Positions 1-8,672 are shown, numbered from the stretch's first letter. The stretch: DNA of 64,000 nucleotides from Kiritimatiellales bacterium (GCA_003246265.1 QKAU01000065.1:28019-92018), one strand, 5' to 3'. Notes: generated by a model from the letters alone, not told the origin. A program made the numbers and translations.

Positions 1-563
1 GCGATGTTTTCCGTCTTGCTTTCCATGAACTGGCGGGTGGCTAGGTCGTCGCGGATGTTTTTCTTGAGTTCGTCGAGCGTGGTGCTTTCGGAGAGCAGCG
101 CCTCCTCGAGCGTCTGCCCTTCGGGCATGCGGCTGCGGATCTGCTCGATGGCTTCGTCCACTTCGGCCTCGTCGACCTTGACGTTGGCTGCGGTGACCGC
201 CGCGTCGATCAGCTTCTTGGTGATCAGGTCGTTCTTGATCTGGCCATACATCTGGGCCTGGACCTGCTGCAGTTGCTGCGGGGGTACCCGCCCGCCGACC
301 TGCTCCATCGCCCGCTCGAGGATCTGGAGGATTTCGCCTCGGGTGATCTCCTCTCCATTGACGCGCACCACCACGGCGGCCGGATCGGTGGTCAGCGGAT
401 TGGGCTGGACGGGGGCGGCGAAGAGATCTTCGGTCTGGGACAGGTCCACGGATTCCGGCGCGGGCACGGGGGCCGTCTCCTCCTTGCAGGCGGTGAAGAG
501 GAGGGCGGCGGCAGCGAGCCCGGAAGCCGCAAGCAGTCTGGTCTTGGACAAATTGTCGAACAT
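1..563 (-). CDS. SurA-like foldase lipoprotein, N-terminal part (cut by window edge)
   Basis: This ORF is missing from the track because it runs off the window start; about 187 residues are visible. The protein opens with a lipoprotein signal (MFDNLSKTRLLAASGLAAAALLFTAC), where LFTAC is a lipobox, so it should be lipid-anchored in the envelope. After a Pro-rich linker comes 'VVVRVNGEEITRGEI' and a helical stretch typical of the SurA N-terminal chaperone domain found in peptidyl-prolyl isomerases. The rotamase domain would lie outside the window and is not seen. AGAAAGGAT precedes the ATG at 563. The family call rests on the N-terminal pattern only. Confidence 0.7.
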   Translation of the reverse strand, partial: MFDNLSKTRLLAASGLAAAALLFTACKEETAPVPAPESVDLSQTEDLFAAPVQPNPLTTDPAAVVVRVNGEEITRGEILQILERAMEQVGGRVPPQQLQQVQAQMYGQIKNDLITKKLIDAAVTAANVKVDEAEVDEAIEQIRSRMPEGQTLEEALLSESTTLDELKKNIRDDLATRQFMESKTENI

Positions 564-692
564 GGGTCTTGATCCTTTCTACGGGTTGCTCTAACTACCC
601 CGCACTTCGGGTGCGCAAGGTGTAAGGCGCGCATAGTGTTGCCTGCATGGCCAAATGTCAACGCAATCGCACGGCTTTGAAAGGATGGTCTG

Positions 693-1043
693 ATGATGCG
701 GGACGATCGGGAACTTCTCCCTCGGTTCAAGTGCAACGGCTGCGGTGCGTGCTGCCGGTGGGGAGGCGCGGTCCTGCTGGAGGAGGCCGATATCGAACGG
801 CTCGCCGGGTGCATGGGACTGGAGGTCGACGCGTTCATCCAGCGGCATACCCGCCTGGCACCGAACCGGCGGCAACTGGCCCTGCTGGACGCGGAGGACG
901 GCAGTTGCGCCTTCCTGGAAGGGGACCGGTGCTCGGTCTACGAGGACCGGCCCTGGCAGTGCCGGAGTTTCCCCCATGCCTGGAGCGTGGCGGAAGGATG
1001 TCCGGAACTCGACCGGCTTCGGTCGGCGGCCAAAAAGATTTGA
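693..1043 (+). CDS. YkgJ-family cysteine-cluster protein
   Basis: A 116-residue protein with the CNGCGACC cluster near residue 14, followed by GSC, DRC and WQC cysteines before 'RSFPHAW'. This is the pattern of the YkgJ/UPF0153 family, proposed to chelate zinc or an iron-sulfur centre through about eight cysteines. The biochemical role of the family is not settled. An AAAGGA motif precedes the ATG pair at 693. It lies just upstream of fabZ on the same strand and may be co-transcribed with it. Confidence 0.8.
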   Translation: MMRDDRELLPRFKCNGCGACCRWGGAVLLEEADIERLAGCMGLEVDAFIQRHTRLAPNRRQLALLDAEDGSCAFLEGDRCSVYEDRPWQCRSFPHAWSVAEGCPELDRLRSAAKKI

Positions 1044-1100
1044 ACAAGGCGCGGGGAAACCCTAGCGTGTGCCTTTCAGGAAAGTGAACAGGAGAGAGCA

Positions 1101-1535
1101 ATGAGCGTAATGGACGTGAACGAGATTCTGGGGATTCTACCGCATCGCTACCCCTTCATGCTGGTCGACCGCATCGTTGAGATGGATCCGGAGCAGCAGC
1201 GGATCGTGGGCTACAAGAACCTCACCTTCAACGAGCCCTTCTTCCAGGGGCATTTCCCCGGAGAGCCGATCATGCCCGGCGTCATGCAGCTGGAGGCGAT
1301 GGCGCAGGTGTCCGGCATCCTGCTCAACAAGATGAGCAGCAAGGAGGGGCAGATCGCCTACTTCATGTCCATCGACAAGGCCAAGTTCCGCCGCAAGGTG
1401 GTTCCCGGCGACGTCCTGCGCATGGAGATCCAGGTCACCCGCATGCGCTCCCGCATGGCGGTGGTCGAAGGCAAGGCGTATGTCGGCGACGATCTGGCCA
1501 GCCAGGCGGAGCTGATGTTCGGCTACGGAGCGTAG
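1101..1535 (+). CDS. fabZ: 3-hydroxyacyl-[acyl-carrier-protein] dehydratase FabZ
   Basis: FabZ dehydrates 3-hydroxyacyl-ACP to trans-2-enoyl-ACP in the fatty-acid elongation cycle, in the cytoplasm. The 144-residue length is normal. The hot-dog fold markers are clear: the catalytic His in '[13 protein letters not shown]', then '[11 protein letters not shown]' and the catalytic Glu in 'MQLEAMAQ'. CAGGAGAG precedes the ATG. lpxA follows after three bases, the common fabZ-lpxA pairing that divides 3-hydroxyacyl-ACP between membrane lipid and lipid A synthesis. Confidence 0.96.
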   Translation: MSVMDVNEILGILPHRYPFMLVDRIVEMDPEQQRIVGYKNLTFNEPFFQGHFPGEPIMPGVMQLEAMAQVSGILLNKMSSKEGQIAYFMSIDKAKFRRKVVPGDVLRMEIQVTRMRSRMAVVEGKAYVGDDLASQAELMFGYGA

Positions 1536-1538
1536 GCC

Positions 1539-2312
1539 ATGGCCCATATCCACCCAACCGCCCTCGTGGCCGAAGGCGCCCGGATCGCGGACGATGCCGT
1601 GATCGGCCCCTATTGCACCATCGGCGCCCAGGCCGAAATCGGCAGCGGGACCGAGCTGGTCTCCCATGTCGTGGTCGAAGGGAAGGCGATCCTGGGATCC
1701 GGCAACCGGGTCTCGCCGTTCGCGGTTATCGGCGGCCGCACCCAGGACCTGAAGTTCAAGGGGGGCTCTCCCGGTGTCCGCATCGGCAACAACAACACGA
1801 TCCGGGAGTATGTTACCATCAACGCCGCCACGAACGACGGCGATTTCACGACCGTGGGCAACCACTGCCTGCTCATGGCCTATTCCCACATTGCGCACTG
1901 CTGCCATATCGGAAGCCATGTCATCATCGCCAACGCCTGCCAGATCGCCGGGCATGTGACGATCGAGGACATGGCCACCATCGAGGGACTGGTCGGGATC
2001 GTCCAGTTCCTGCGGGTGGGTACGTTGGCCTTCGTGGGTGCCATGTCGAAGATCACCAAGGACATGCCGCCCTACATGATCGCCAACGGCGATCCGCTGG
2101 AGGTGCGCGGCTTCAACAAGGTCGGCATGGAGCGGCGCGGCATTTCCGAAGAGGGGCGCAAGGCCATCAAGGAGGCCTACCGCATCCTCTACCGCCAAGA
2201 GATGCCGCTGGCGCAGGCGCTGGAGAAGCTCGCCACCGAGGTGCTCCCGACGCCCGAAATCGAGCGCCTGGTCGGATTCATACAGAGTTCGGAGAAGGGG
2301 ATCACCCGCTAG
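1539..2312 (+). CDS. lpxA: UDP-N-acetylglucosamine acyltransferase LpxA
   Basis: LpxA transfers a 3-hydroxyacyl chain from ACP to UDP-GlcNAc, the first step of lipid A synthesis, so the organism should make an LPS-type outer membrane. The 257 residues match the family. The N-terminal two thirds are hexapeptide repeats (for example 'IHPTALVAEGARI' and 'DAVIGPYCTIG'), with the active-site His region 'AYSHIAHCCHIG' and a helical C-terminal acyl-ACP binding domain. It starts three bases after fabZ and is surely translated from the same message. Confidence 0.96.
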   Translation: MAHIHPTALVAEGARIADDAVIGPYCTIGAQAEIGSGTELVSHVVVEGKAILGSGNRVSPFAVIGGRTQDLKFKGGSPGVRIGNNNTIREYVTINAATNDGDFTTVGNHCLLMAYSHIAHCCHIGSHVIIANACQIAGHVTIEDMATIEGLVGIVQFLRVGTLAFVGAMSKITKDMPPYMIANGDPLEVRGFNKVGMERRGISEEGRKAIKEAYRILYRQEMPLAQALEKLATEVLPTPEIERLVGFIQSSEKGITR

Positions 2313-2336
2313 CGGCGCCGATCCGGAGGCCTCACC

Positions 2337-2741
2337 GTGGCATACACCCGCAACGGATTCACCCTGCTGGAACTGCTCGCGGTCCTTGCGGTGGTCGCCA
2401 TCCTGGCCGGGCTCGGGGCGAAGGGCTACGGGTTGGCCCGCAGACAGGCGAAGGAGGGGCGCGCCCGGGCCGATCTCGGGAAGTGGCAGGCCGCGCTCGA
2501 TGGCTATCGCGCCGAACACGGACGCTACCCGGAACAGGTGCCCGAGGCTCCGCTGGCCGGCAGCCGGGCCATCGGGTACCTGACCAACGCGGTCGAGGGG
2601 GTATCGCTGCTCGATCCATGGGGGAACGGCTACCGCTACGTTTGCACCAACCGTTTCCTTTACGGAATGCATTCCGCGGGGCAGGATGGAGCCAGTGGTA
2701 CCGGGGACGACATCGTCGTTGCTGGACAGGGATACCGGTAA
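2337..2741 (+). CDS. Type II secretion-type pseudopilin (GspG-like)
   Basis: The 134-residue protein begins with a class III prepilin signal, 'NGFTLLELLAVLAVVAIL': a Gly-Phe cleavage site and Glu5 followed by a hydrophobic helix. The body keeps the GspG-type 'DPWGNGYRYV' motif near the C-terminus. GTG at 2337 is the likely start, preceded by GGAGG. It follows lpxA by 24 bases and overlaps the next pseudopilin gene by one base (TAATG). It probably assembles into a periplasmic pseudopilus; the exact subunit type is uncertain. Confidence 0.8.
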   Translation: MAYTRNGFTLLELLAVLAVVAILAGLGAKGYGLARRQAKEGRARADLGKWQAALDGYRAEHGRYPEQVPEAPLAGSRAIGYLTNAVEGVSLLDPWGNGYRYVCTNRFLYGMHSAGQDGASGTGDDIVVAGQGYR

Positions 2742-3283
2742 TGAAACGTTCTGGATTCACGCTGATCGAACTGCTGGCGGTCCTTGCCGTGATCGCCGTA
2801 CTCGTAACACTGGGCTCGCGCATCGTGCGCAGTGCCCGCCTCTCCGCCAGGAAGGCCCAGGCCCAGGTGGAGATGCAGGCGATCGAAACCGCGGTGAAGG
2901 CCTACCTGAACCGATACGGCAAGATGCCCTCCGGCCGACTGGTCAGGCAGGGCGCCGCGGATATCGTCTTCGGCTACGGGGACGAGGCTTCCGCCCGCGA
3001 CCAGAGCCGGGCGATCCTTTCGATCTTGACCGTGGCGGATGATTCCGATGCGGCGGACAACCCATCGGAAATCGCCTTCCTCGAACCCCAGTCTGTCGGG
3101 CGCGACGGCACGTTCCTCGATCCATGGGGCGAACAGTACCGGATTGCGCTCGATGCCGACTACGACGGCCGGATTGCGATTGCCGGGGAGGAGCTCCGCC
3201 GCAAGGTTGCGGTGGCTTCCGTCGGGCTCTATCTCAAGACCGGATCGACCGCCACGAACGACATCGTCAAGAGCTGGCTCTAG
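2741..3283 (+). CDS. Type II secretion-type pseudopilin
   Basis: The ORF track hides this gene inside a longer frame (1613-3283); the true start is the ATG at 2741, which overlaps the stop of the preceding gene (TAATG). The product of 180 residues opens with 'RSGFTLIELLAVLAVIAVL', a class III prepilin signal cleaved by a prepilin peptidase. A 'DPWGEQYRIALD' stretch again resembles GspG-type minor pseudopilins. With the gene before it, this forms a two-pseudopilin pair apart from the gsp genes at 12-16 kb and 24-27 kb. Confidence 0.8.
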   Translation: MKRSGFTLIELLAVLAVIAVLVTLGSRIVRSARLSARKAQAQVEMQAIETAVKAYLNRYGKMPSGRLVRQGAADIVFGYGDEASARDQSRAILSILTVADDSDAADNPSEIAFLEPQSVGRDGTFLDPWGEQYRIALDADYDGRIAIAGEELRRKVAVASVGLYLKTGSTATNDIVKSWL

Positions 3284-3394
3284 GCTGGCCCGCCCCGGGC
3301 TGCGCTTGGACCGGAAACTTTGAACGCCCCGTCCGAAAGACGTTCTAAACGTCCATCTTTTCCAGCAACCATGAACCCAGGAGAGATGGACGAC

Positions 3395-4816
3395 ATGAAG
3401 AGATCGATAGTGTTCGCGTTGGGCTTGTCGGCGGTGGTGTGTCAGACGGGACTAGCCGGCAAGGCGGAAGCGATGGAGCAGACCGGCAGCCGGTTTGCGG
3501 AGATCGCAAAGAATGCGCTTCCGGCCGTGGTCTTCATCGATGTGGAAAGCACGGTCGAGGTGCCCCAGTACCGCTATCACCAGTTCGTCGACCCGTTCGA
3601 GCAGTTCTTCGGCCGCGGCAGGGGCTACGTGGTCCCCGAGGAGGTCGAACCCCGCAGGTACATGCAGATGGGGCAGGGATCGGGTTTCATTATCTCGACC
3701 GAAGGCTATATCCTGACCAACAACCACGTAGTCCAGGATGCCGACCGTATCACCGTTACCCTGGGTGACGGCCGGAAGTTCGATGCCAGGCTGGTCGGGA
3801 CCGATCCGGAATCGGAAGTGGCGGTGATCAAGATCGAGGATGGCAACGAGCCGCTGCCGTACCTTGAGCCGGGCGACTCCGACGCCCTCCAGGTCGGGGA
3901 GTGGGTACTGGCGGCCGGGAATCCTTTCGGCCTCTCCCAGAGCATAACCGCCGGCATTGTTAGCGCCAAGAACCGTAGTGCGGCCAACATTGCCGAATAT
4001 GGTAGCTTCATCCAGACCGACGCCGCGATCAATCCAGGCAATTCCGGGGGTCCGCTGCTCGATATCAACGGGAAGGTCGTGGGCGTCAATACCGCCATCT
4101 ACACCCGCACGGGCGGCTACATGGGCATCGGCTTCGCCATACCCATCAATCTCGCCCTGGAGATCAAGGAACAGCTCATCCAGCATGGCAAGGTCTCCCG
4201 CAGCGTTCTGGGTATCCATATCCAGGAGGTGGACGAGGACCTCGCGAAGAGCTTCGGCCTGGACGACGCGGGCGGAATCCTCGTGGCGCAGGTCGCCGAG
4301 GGATCGGCCGCAGCCGAGGCCGGGTTGAAGGCGGGCGACATCATCGTCGAGATGGACGGGGGCAAGGCTGGACAGGTCGACGACTTCCGCAACCGGGTGG
4401 CAGCCACTCCGCCCGGAACGAAGGTCGAGCTGCGTGTCTTCCGCAACGGGAAGTACAAGAACATGGCCGCCGTCACCAAGGCCCGCGACGCTGAGGCGCA
4501 AGCTTCCGACAATCATGCGGACGCCGGCATCTACGATAAGCTAGGGCTCACCGTGGACGAGCTCGATGCCGAAACGACGAAGCGGCTCGGTTTCGAAGGA
4601 GATGATGGCGTGCTGATTAGCGAGGTTGAGCAAGGTTCGCCCGCTTGGCGTTCCGGGTTGCAGCCGGGCCAGGTGATTACCAGCGTAAACCGCGAAAAGG
4701 TTGGCAACGTGCAGGAGTTTAGGCGGCGCGTGTCGGAATCGGGTGAAGGCGGACGCATACTTATGCTCATCTCCGATGGCCGCAGTTCCCGTTTCGTGGT
4801 GGTCTCCGTCGAATAG
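3395..4816 (+). CDS. Periplasmic serine protease, HtrA/DegP family
   Basis: HtrA proteases degrade or refold damaged envelope proteins. The ATG at 3395 is chosen because CAGGAGAG lies about ten bases upstream and the protein then begins with a signal peptide (MKRSIVFALGLSAVV...). The 473 residues give a trypsin-like domain (about 30-260) with His111 in 'TNNHVVQ' and Ser217 in 'NPGNSGGP', then two PDZ domains. The position normally held by the catalytic Asp (family motif S-D-[IVL]-A) reads 'ESEVAVIKI', so it is Glu141. Activity is therefore likely but altered. Confidence 0.93.
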   Translation: MKRSIVFALGLSAVVCQTGLAGKAEAMEQTGSRFAEIAKNALPAVVFIDVESTVEVPQYRYHQFVDPFEQFFGRGRGYVVPEEVEPRRYMQMGQGSGFIISTEGYILTNNHVVQDADRITVTLGDGRKFDARLVGTDPESEVAVIKIEDGNEPLPYLEPGDSDALQVGEWVLAAGNPFGLSQSITAGIVSAKNRSAANIAEYGSFIQTDAAINPGNSGGPLLDINGKVVGVNTAIYTRTGGYMGIGFAIPINLALEIKEQLIQHGKVSRSVLGIHIQEVDEDLAKSFGLDDAGGILVAQVAEGSAAAEAGLKAGDIIVEMDGGKAGQVDDFRNRVAATPPGTKVELRVFRNGKYKNMAAVTKARDAEAQASDNHADAGIYDKLGLTVDELDAETTKRLGFEGDDGVLISEVEQGSPAWRSGLQPGQVITSVNREKVGNVQEFRRRVSESGEGGRILMLISDGRSSRFVVVSVE

Positions 4817-5222
4817 CAACGAACGGATGAGCCGCTTGGTGTGGGTGGGCCCACGGGTGTTGCAGTTCAGTTCGATACATGTTGCACATCAAGGCAATTA
4901 CGACGAGAAATTGATAGCCCTTTTTTCAACGTTGCCGTACTCACTCAACTTATAGATAAAATGAAAGAATGGGGTGGAGGCAAGAGGGGGAGAAGTTCAG
5001 GCCGAATCCGGACCTCAAGCTGATGGATCAGGAAAGTGCCAGGCCCCATGGCCCCCACCTTGCCTCCAGGATGGCGTGGATGGCTGTTTGGCATCGGTTG
5101 GAGCGTTCCACGTTTGATTTGCCGTTGATGGGTAGGGTGGCGTGTCCCACACCGCCGTGGACGGCTGGGGACAGCTGTTCCTGCCAGTGAAATCGGCAGT
5201 GGCATCTCATTCGAGAACTGCC
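4817..5222. other. Gene-free stretch between the HtrA gene and the permease operon
   Basis: About 400 bases with no convincing ORF on either strand. The part near 4870-4960 is AT-richer than its surroundings, and the rest has ordinary composition. The short ORFs listed here have no recognisable domain or ribosome binding site. No clear terminator, tRNA or repeat was seen. It could be a decayed gene, but I found no reading frame to support that. Confidence 0.5.
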
Positions 5223-6179
5223 TTAGAAGAGCGCGTTGAAGAGCCATCCGACCAAAAGGATGCCGGTGGTGGCGGTTGCGACGAACAGCGCGATCAGGCG
5301 CGGCTTCATCACCTTGCGCAGCAGGACCATTTCGGGAACGGATAGGGCGGTGACGGCCATCATGAAGGCCAGGGCGGTGCCGAGGCCGACCCCTTTGCCG
5401 ATCAGGGCCTCGGCAATGGGGATGGTCCCAAGCGCGTTGGCATAGAGCGGAACGCCGCACAGTACGGCGACCACGACGCTGAATGGATTGTCCGAGCCCG
5501 CGTACTTCGCCATCAGATCTTCGGGCGCCCATCCATGGATTGCGGCGCCGATGCCGATGCCGATGATCAGGTAGAGCCAGATGCGCCCGAGGATGTCCGC
5601 GAGGTGTTCCGCCGCATAGGCCAGCCGTTCGCGCTGTGTCATGCAGGGGCGCGTCCTGCTGAAGGCCTCGCCCTGGAGGATGCCGGGCTCCAGATGCTGT
5701 TCGGGCCGGAAGTGCCCGATCAGCATGCCGCTCGCCACGCCGATCACCACGCCCATGCCGGCATAGGTGAGGGCCACCTTCCAGCCGAAGGATGCGAGCA
5801 GGATGGCGAAGGCCGCTTCGTTGACGATCGGGGAAGTGACCAGGAAGGAGAAGGTGACGCCCAAGGGGATGCCCGCCTCGACGAAGCCGATGAAAATCGG
5901 CACCGAAGAGCAGGAGCAGAAAGGGGTGACGATCCCGAGCAACGATGCGGCAACATGCGCCCTCGGCCCCTTGATCCGCTCCAGCAGCTCCTTCGTCTTC
6001 TGGGGCTGGAACCAGCTGCGCAGGTAGGAGATGGAGAAGATCATTGCGGAGAGGAGGATGAGGATCTTGACGGTGTCATAGAGGAAGAAGTGCAGGCTGC
6101 CGCCCAACCTGGAGTCGATGGGCAGGCCAAGGGCGTTTTCGACGACGAAGGTGGCGAGGCGGTCGAGCCAGATGAACAT
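5223..6179 (-). CDS. ArsP/UPF0718 (YraQ-like) membrane permease
   Basis: A 318-residue membrane protein with about eight hydrophobic segments. It carries the family signature 'TPFCSCSSVPIFIGFVEAGIP', with two close cysteines in a membrane-embedded motif, and the repeat-like 'TSPIVNEAAF'. Related permeases export organoarsenicals (ArsP) or have been linked to Cu/Zn efflux; the substrate cannot be read from sequence. It is the last gene of a four-gene operon behind an ArsR-type regulator, a thioredoxin-like protein and a CcdA-like protein, which supports a metal, metalloid or thiol-stress role. Confidence 0.82.
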   Translation of the reverse strand: MFIWLDRLATFVVENALGLPIDSRLGGSLHFFLYDTVKILILLSAMIFSISYLRSWFQPQKTKELLERIKGPRAHVAASLLGIVTPFCSCSSVPIFIGFVEAGIPLGVTFSFLVTSPIVNEAAFAILLASFGWKVALTYAGMGVVIGVASGMLIGHFRPEQHLEPGILQGEAFSRTRPCMTQRERLAYAAEHLADILGRIWLYLIIGIGIGAAIHGWAPEDLMAKYAGSDNPFSVVVAVLCGVPLYANALGTIPIAEALIGKGVGLGTALAFMMAVTALSVPEMVLLRKVMKPRLIALFVATATTGILLVGWLFNALF

Positions 6180-6191
6180 GGATGGGTGTCC

Positions 6192-6893
6192 TTATGCGGT
6201 TTTATAGATGAAGTAGAGTCCGGCGAGGACCAGTAGCAGGCCGAGGGCGGTTTTGGCGCGGCGGGCGGTACCGGTATCGCGGTTCCAGTCGGCCAGCCGG
6301 CGGGCACCTTCGGTGGAGGTCCCGGCGGCGATGAGTACGGTGCAATGGCCGGCGGCGTAGGCCGTCAGCATTGCGCCCCCGAGGGCGACTCCGCAGGAGG
6401 CGGTGCGGAAGACCAGGGCGAGAACGGGTGCCATGAAGGCGAAGGTGCAGGGGCCGGACGCCATGCCGAAGAGCAACCCGAGCAGCAGTGCCCCGGCTGC
6501 TCCTCTCGTTTCGACCTGTTCCTTGCGGCCATGGATCCAGGGGATCGTCAGGATACCCATGAGATGCAACCCGATGGCGATGAATACCGCGGCGACCATC
6601 CAGCCTGCGACCGGGCCGGTATCCCCGGCCAAGCGGCCCGCCCACGTGGTGAGCAGGCCGACGAACGCCATGGTGGCGAGGATGCCGAGCGCAAACAGGG
6701 TCGAGAGCCATGCCGCTCGGCGCGGCGAGGATGCCGGCCGGCCATTGATGTAGGCGATGAGCAGGGGGATGGATGCCAAGTGGCAGGGGCTGAGTGCGAC
6801 GCTGCAGACGCCCCACGCAAAAGCGGCGGCCAGCGCGATGGCGGGGCTGCCGGACAGGGCGGCCTCCATCGAATGGAACAGGTCAGCCAGCAT
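6192..6893 (-). CDS. CcdA-like cytochrome c biogenesis/thiol-electron transfer membrane protein
   Basis: 233 residues with six or so membrane segments and the CcdA/DsbD-beta style 'VALSPCHLASIPLLIAYING' and 'ASGPCTFAFMAPVLALVF', each with a Pro-Cys near a helix start. These two cysteines are the expected redox pair that passes electrons from cytoplasmic thioredoxin across the membrane. It overlaps the upstream thioredoxin-like gene by 11 bases, so the two very likely form one relay. The partner is probably that thioredoxin rather than a cytochrome c pathway. Confidence 0.85.
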   Translation of the reverse strand: MLADLFHSMEAALSGSPAIALAAAFAWGVCSVALSPCHLASIPLLIAYINGRPASSPRRAAWLSTLFALGILATMAFVGLLTTWAGRLAGDTGPVAGWMVAAVFIAIGLHLMGILTIPWIHGRKEQVETRGAAGALLLGLLFGMASGPCTFAFMAPVLALVFRTASCGVALGGAMLTAYAAGHCTVLIAAGTSTEGARRLADWNRDTGTARRAKTALGLLLVLAGLYFIYKTA

Positions 6894-7275
6894 CGAGGTC
6901 GATTCCCGCTTCCCTGAACTTCACGAGGATATCTTCGGCGGTGATGAAGCCTTCGTGGCGGAATAGTTCGCGTCCTTGGGCATCGTAGAATATCTGCACG
7001 GGAATGAGTTCGATGCCGTATTGCCGGGCGGCGTCTTCCTGTTCGTGGACATCGATGAAGTCGATCTGCAACCGGCCGGCATGGCTGTCCCGCAACGCCT
7101 CCAGTTCCGGCTCCAGCATTTTGCAGGCGAGACATCCCTTGGATCCGAGATCGAGCAGGCGCGGCAGGCCGCCGGCCGCCAAGGGCGGCGGGCGTTCATC
7201 CGATCGGGATTTCTTGAGGACCACGGTTCCCGCCGCGGCAGCGATTACGGCCAAGATGATCCATGTGCGCTTCAT
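6883..7275 (-). CDS. Membrane-anchored thioredoxin-like protein
   Basis: A 130-residue protein with an N-terminal membrane anchor (WIILAVIAAAAGTVVL) and a thioredoxin fold. The active site reads 'KGCLACKMLEPEL', a CxxC of the type CLAC, and the cis-Pro region is 'IELIPVQIFYD'. It should face the periplasm and exchange electrons with the overlapping CcdA-like protein. Its place directly after an ArsR-type regulator gene suggests a job in metal or metalloid stress. Confidence 0.85.
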   Translation of the reverse strand: MKRTWIILAVIAAAAGTVVLKKSRSDERPPPLAAGGLPRLLDLGSKGCLACKMLEPELEALRDSHAGRLQIDFIDVHEQEDAARQYGIELIPVQIFYDAQGRELFRHEGFITAEDILVKFREAGIDLDAG

Positions 7276-7284
7276 GCAGATTCC

Positions 7285-7650
7285 CTATTTGCGGTAGATC
7301 TGAACCAGTTTTTCGAGGTCGGTTTCCATGATGGACTCCATCCGTATCCGGTCGTTCCGGTCCGCTTCCGTGTCGGCGAGGGCCCGAAAGGTCCACTCGA
7401 TCGCCTGCCACGCATCCCCGGACCGGTCGTCGGGCAGGCGGTAGTGCATCCAGCGGCCCTCCTTCCTGCCCTCGACGAGTCCCGCCTGGCGGAGGATGGA
7501 AAGATGCTTGGAAACGGTGGATGGGGCGAGCTGGAGCAGCTCGATCAGGCGGCAGACGCAGAGCTCGCGGTCGCGCAAGGCAAGAAGGGCGCGAACCCGG
7601 TTGCGATCGGAAAGGGCCTTGGCCTGGTCGATGAAGCGGGAGGTTTTCAT
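7285..7650 (-). CDS. ArsR-family metal/metalloid-sensing repressor
   Basis: A 121-residue winged-helix protein. 'LCVCRLIELLQLAPSTVSKHLSILRQAGLV' combines the ArsR helix-turn-helix with a CVC pair at the place where arsenic-sensing ArsR proteins bind As(III) (family motif ELCVCDL). Such proteins leave the operator when metal binds. It is the first gene of the operon with the thioredoxin, CcdA-like protein and permease, and a TTCG-N8-CGAA inverted repeat lies just upstream, so autoregulation is likely. Confidence 0.87.
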   Translation of the reverse strand: MKTSRFIDQAKALSDRNRVRALLALRDRELCVCRLIELLQLAPSTVSKHLSILRQAGLVEGRKEGRWMHYRLPDDRSGDAWQAIEWTFRALADTEADRNDRIRMESIMETDLEKLVQIYRK

Positions 7651-7654
7651 TTTT

Positions 7655-7680
7655 ATTATTCGCCAAACAACGAAGTGTAA
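7655..7680 (-). promoter_or_regulatory. Candidate ArsR-type operator
   Basis: TTATTCGCCAAACAACGAAGTGTAA contains the inverted arms TTCG and CGAA separated by eight bases, a few bases upstream of the ArsR-type gene start at 7650. The site is AT-rich and sits where the promoter should be. The geometry suits a dimeric ArsR repressor, but the arms are short. Confidence 0.45.
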
Positions 7681-7781
7681 TCTACCAAGTGCGCCTTTTT
7701 GTCGTCAAGTTCCCATCTTCCGGCTTTTCGAGGGGATTCCCGTTCTGTTAAATGCCGCTTTTTCATCGAGGGGAGAAGTTC

Positions 7782-8672
7782 ATGGCGCGACGGTTTGAAC
7801 GAGTAGCGGTCTTGAAGGGCGGGATTTCGTCGGAGCGGGAGGTCTCGCTACGTTCCGGGGCGGCCATCGCGCAAGGTCTGCGCTACGGGGGCTATGCGGT
7901 GGATGAAATCGACATGGTTTCCGAGGAGCTTCATCTGCCGGAGGGGGTCGAGGCGGTGTTCATCGCCCTGCACGGCCGGTTTGGCGAGGATGGAGGGATC
8001 CAGAGCAAGCTGGCGGAACGGGGGATGCCCTTCACCGGTTCGAGTGCGGAATCGAGCCGTGTTTCGTTCGACAAGGTCCTCACCCGTGAGCGGCTGGAGG
8101 CCTGCGGCATTCCGGTGCCGCGAGGCGAGGTGGTGAGGGCCGCTACGGAACGTACCCTGCCGCTCCCGCTGGTGGCCAAGCCGCCGCGCGAGGGATCAAG
8201 CGTGGGTTGCAATCTGGTGTTCGAGGAATCCGCATGGCCCGCCGCATTCGAGGACGCTGCGCGCTATTCGCCCGAAGTGCTGGTCGAGGCCTACATCCCG
8301 GGCCGCGAGCTGACGGTCGGCGTGGTGGACGGGCAGGTGCTGCCGGTCGTGGAGATCAAGCCGGCGGTCCAGTGGTACGACTACCAGGCCAAGTACGTCA
8401 CCGGCGACACGCAGTACATGGTCCCGGCCGAGCTTGACCCGGCCGTTGCGGCCCGGCTGCAGGAGATCGCGATGGCCACCTTCCTGGCGCTTGGCGCCGA
8501 GGGGTTTGGCCGGGTTGATATCCGCCTCGACCCCGGAAACGATCCCTACGTGCTGGAGCTGAACGCCATCCCCGGCTTCACCGCCACAAGCCTGCTCCCC
8601 AAGGCGGCGCAGGCGGCAGGAATCGGTTTTTCCGACCTTTGCTGTCGCATCGTGGAATTGGCTCACCTATAG
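7782..8672 (+). CDS. ddl: D-alanine--D-alanine ligase
   Basis: Ddl joins two D-alanines with ATP to make the end of the peptidoglycan stem peptide, in the cytoplasm. The start at 7782 (MARRFERVAVLKGG) is preferred over the track's 7752 because GAGGGGAG lies just upstream. The protein has 296 residues, normal for the family. Visible motifs are 'GGISSEREVSLRSG', 'ALHGRFGEDG', the ATP-grasp 'KPPREGSSVG' and the C-terminal 'LELNAIPGFTATSLLPKAA'. It leads the ddl-ftsQ-ftsA-ftsZ cluster and supports the presence of peptidoglycan. Confidence 0.95.
   Translation: MARRFERVAVLKGGISSEREVSLRSGAAIAQGLRYGGYAVDEIDMVSEELHLPEGVEAVFIALHGRFGEDGGIQSKLAERGMPFTGSSAESSRVSFDKVLTRERLEACGIPVPRGEVVRAATERTLPLPLVAKPPREGSSVGCNLVFEESAWPAAFEDAARYSPEVLVEAYIPGRELTVGVVDGQVLPVVEIKPAVQWYDYQAKYVTGDTQYMVPAELDPAVAARLQEIAMATFLALGAEGFGRVDIRLDPGNDPYVLELNAIPGFTATSLLPKAAQAAGIGFSDLCCRIVELAHL

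Noticed and set aside
1137-2672. A 511-residue minus-strand ORF
   Set aside because: It covers fabZ, lpxA and a pseudopilin in antisense; the sense genes have clear motifs.
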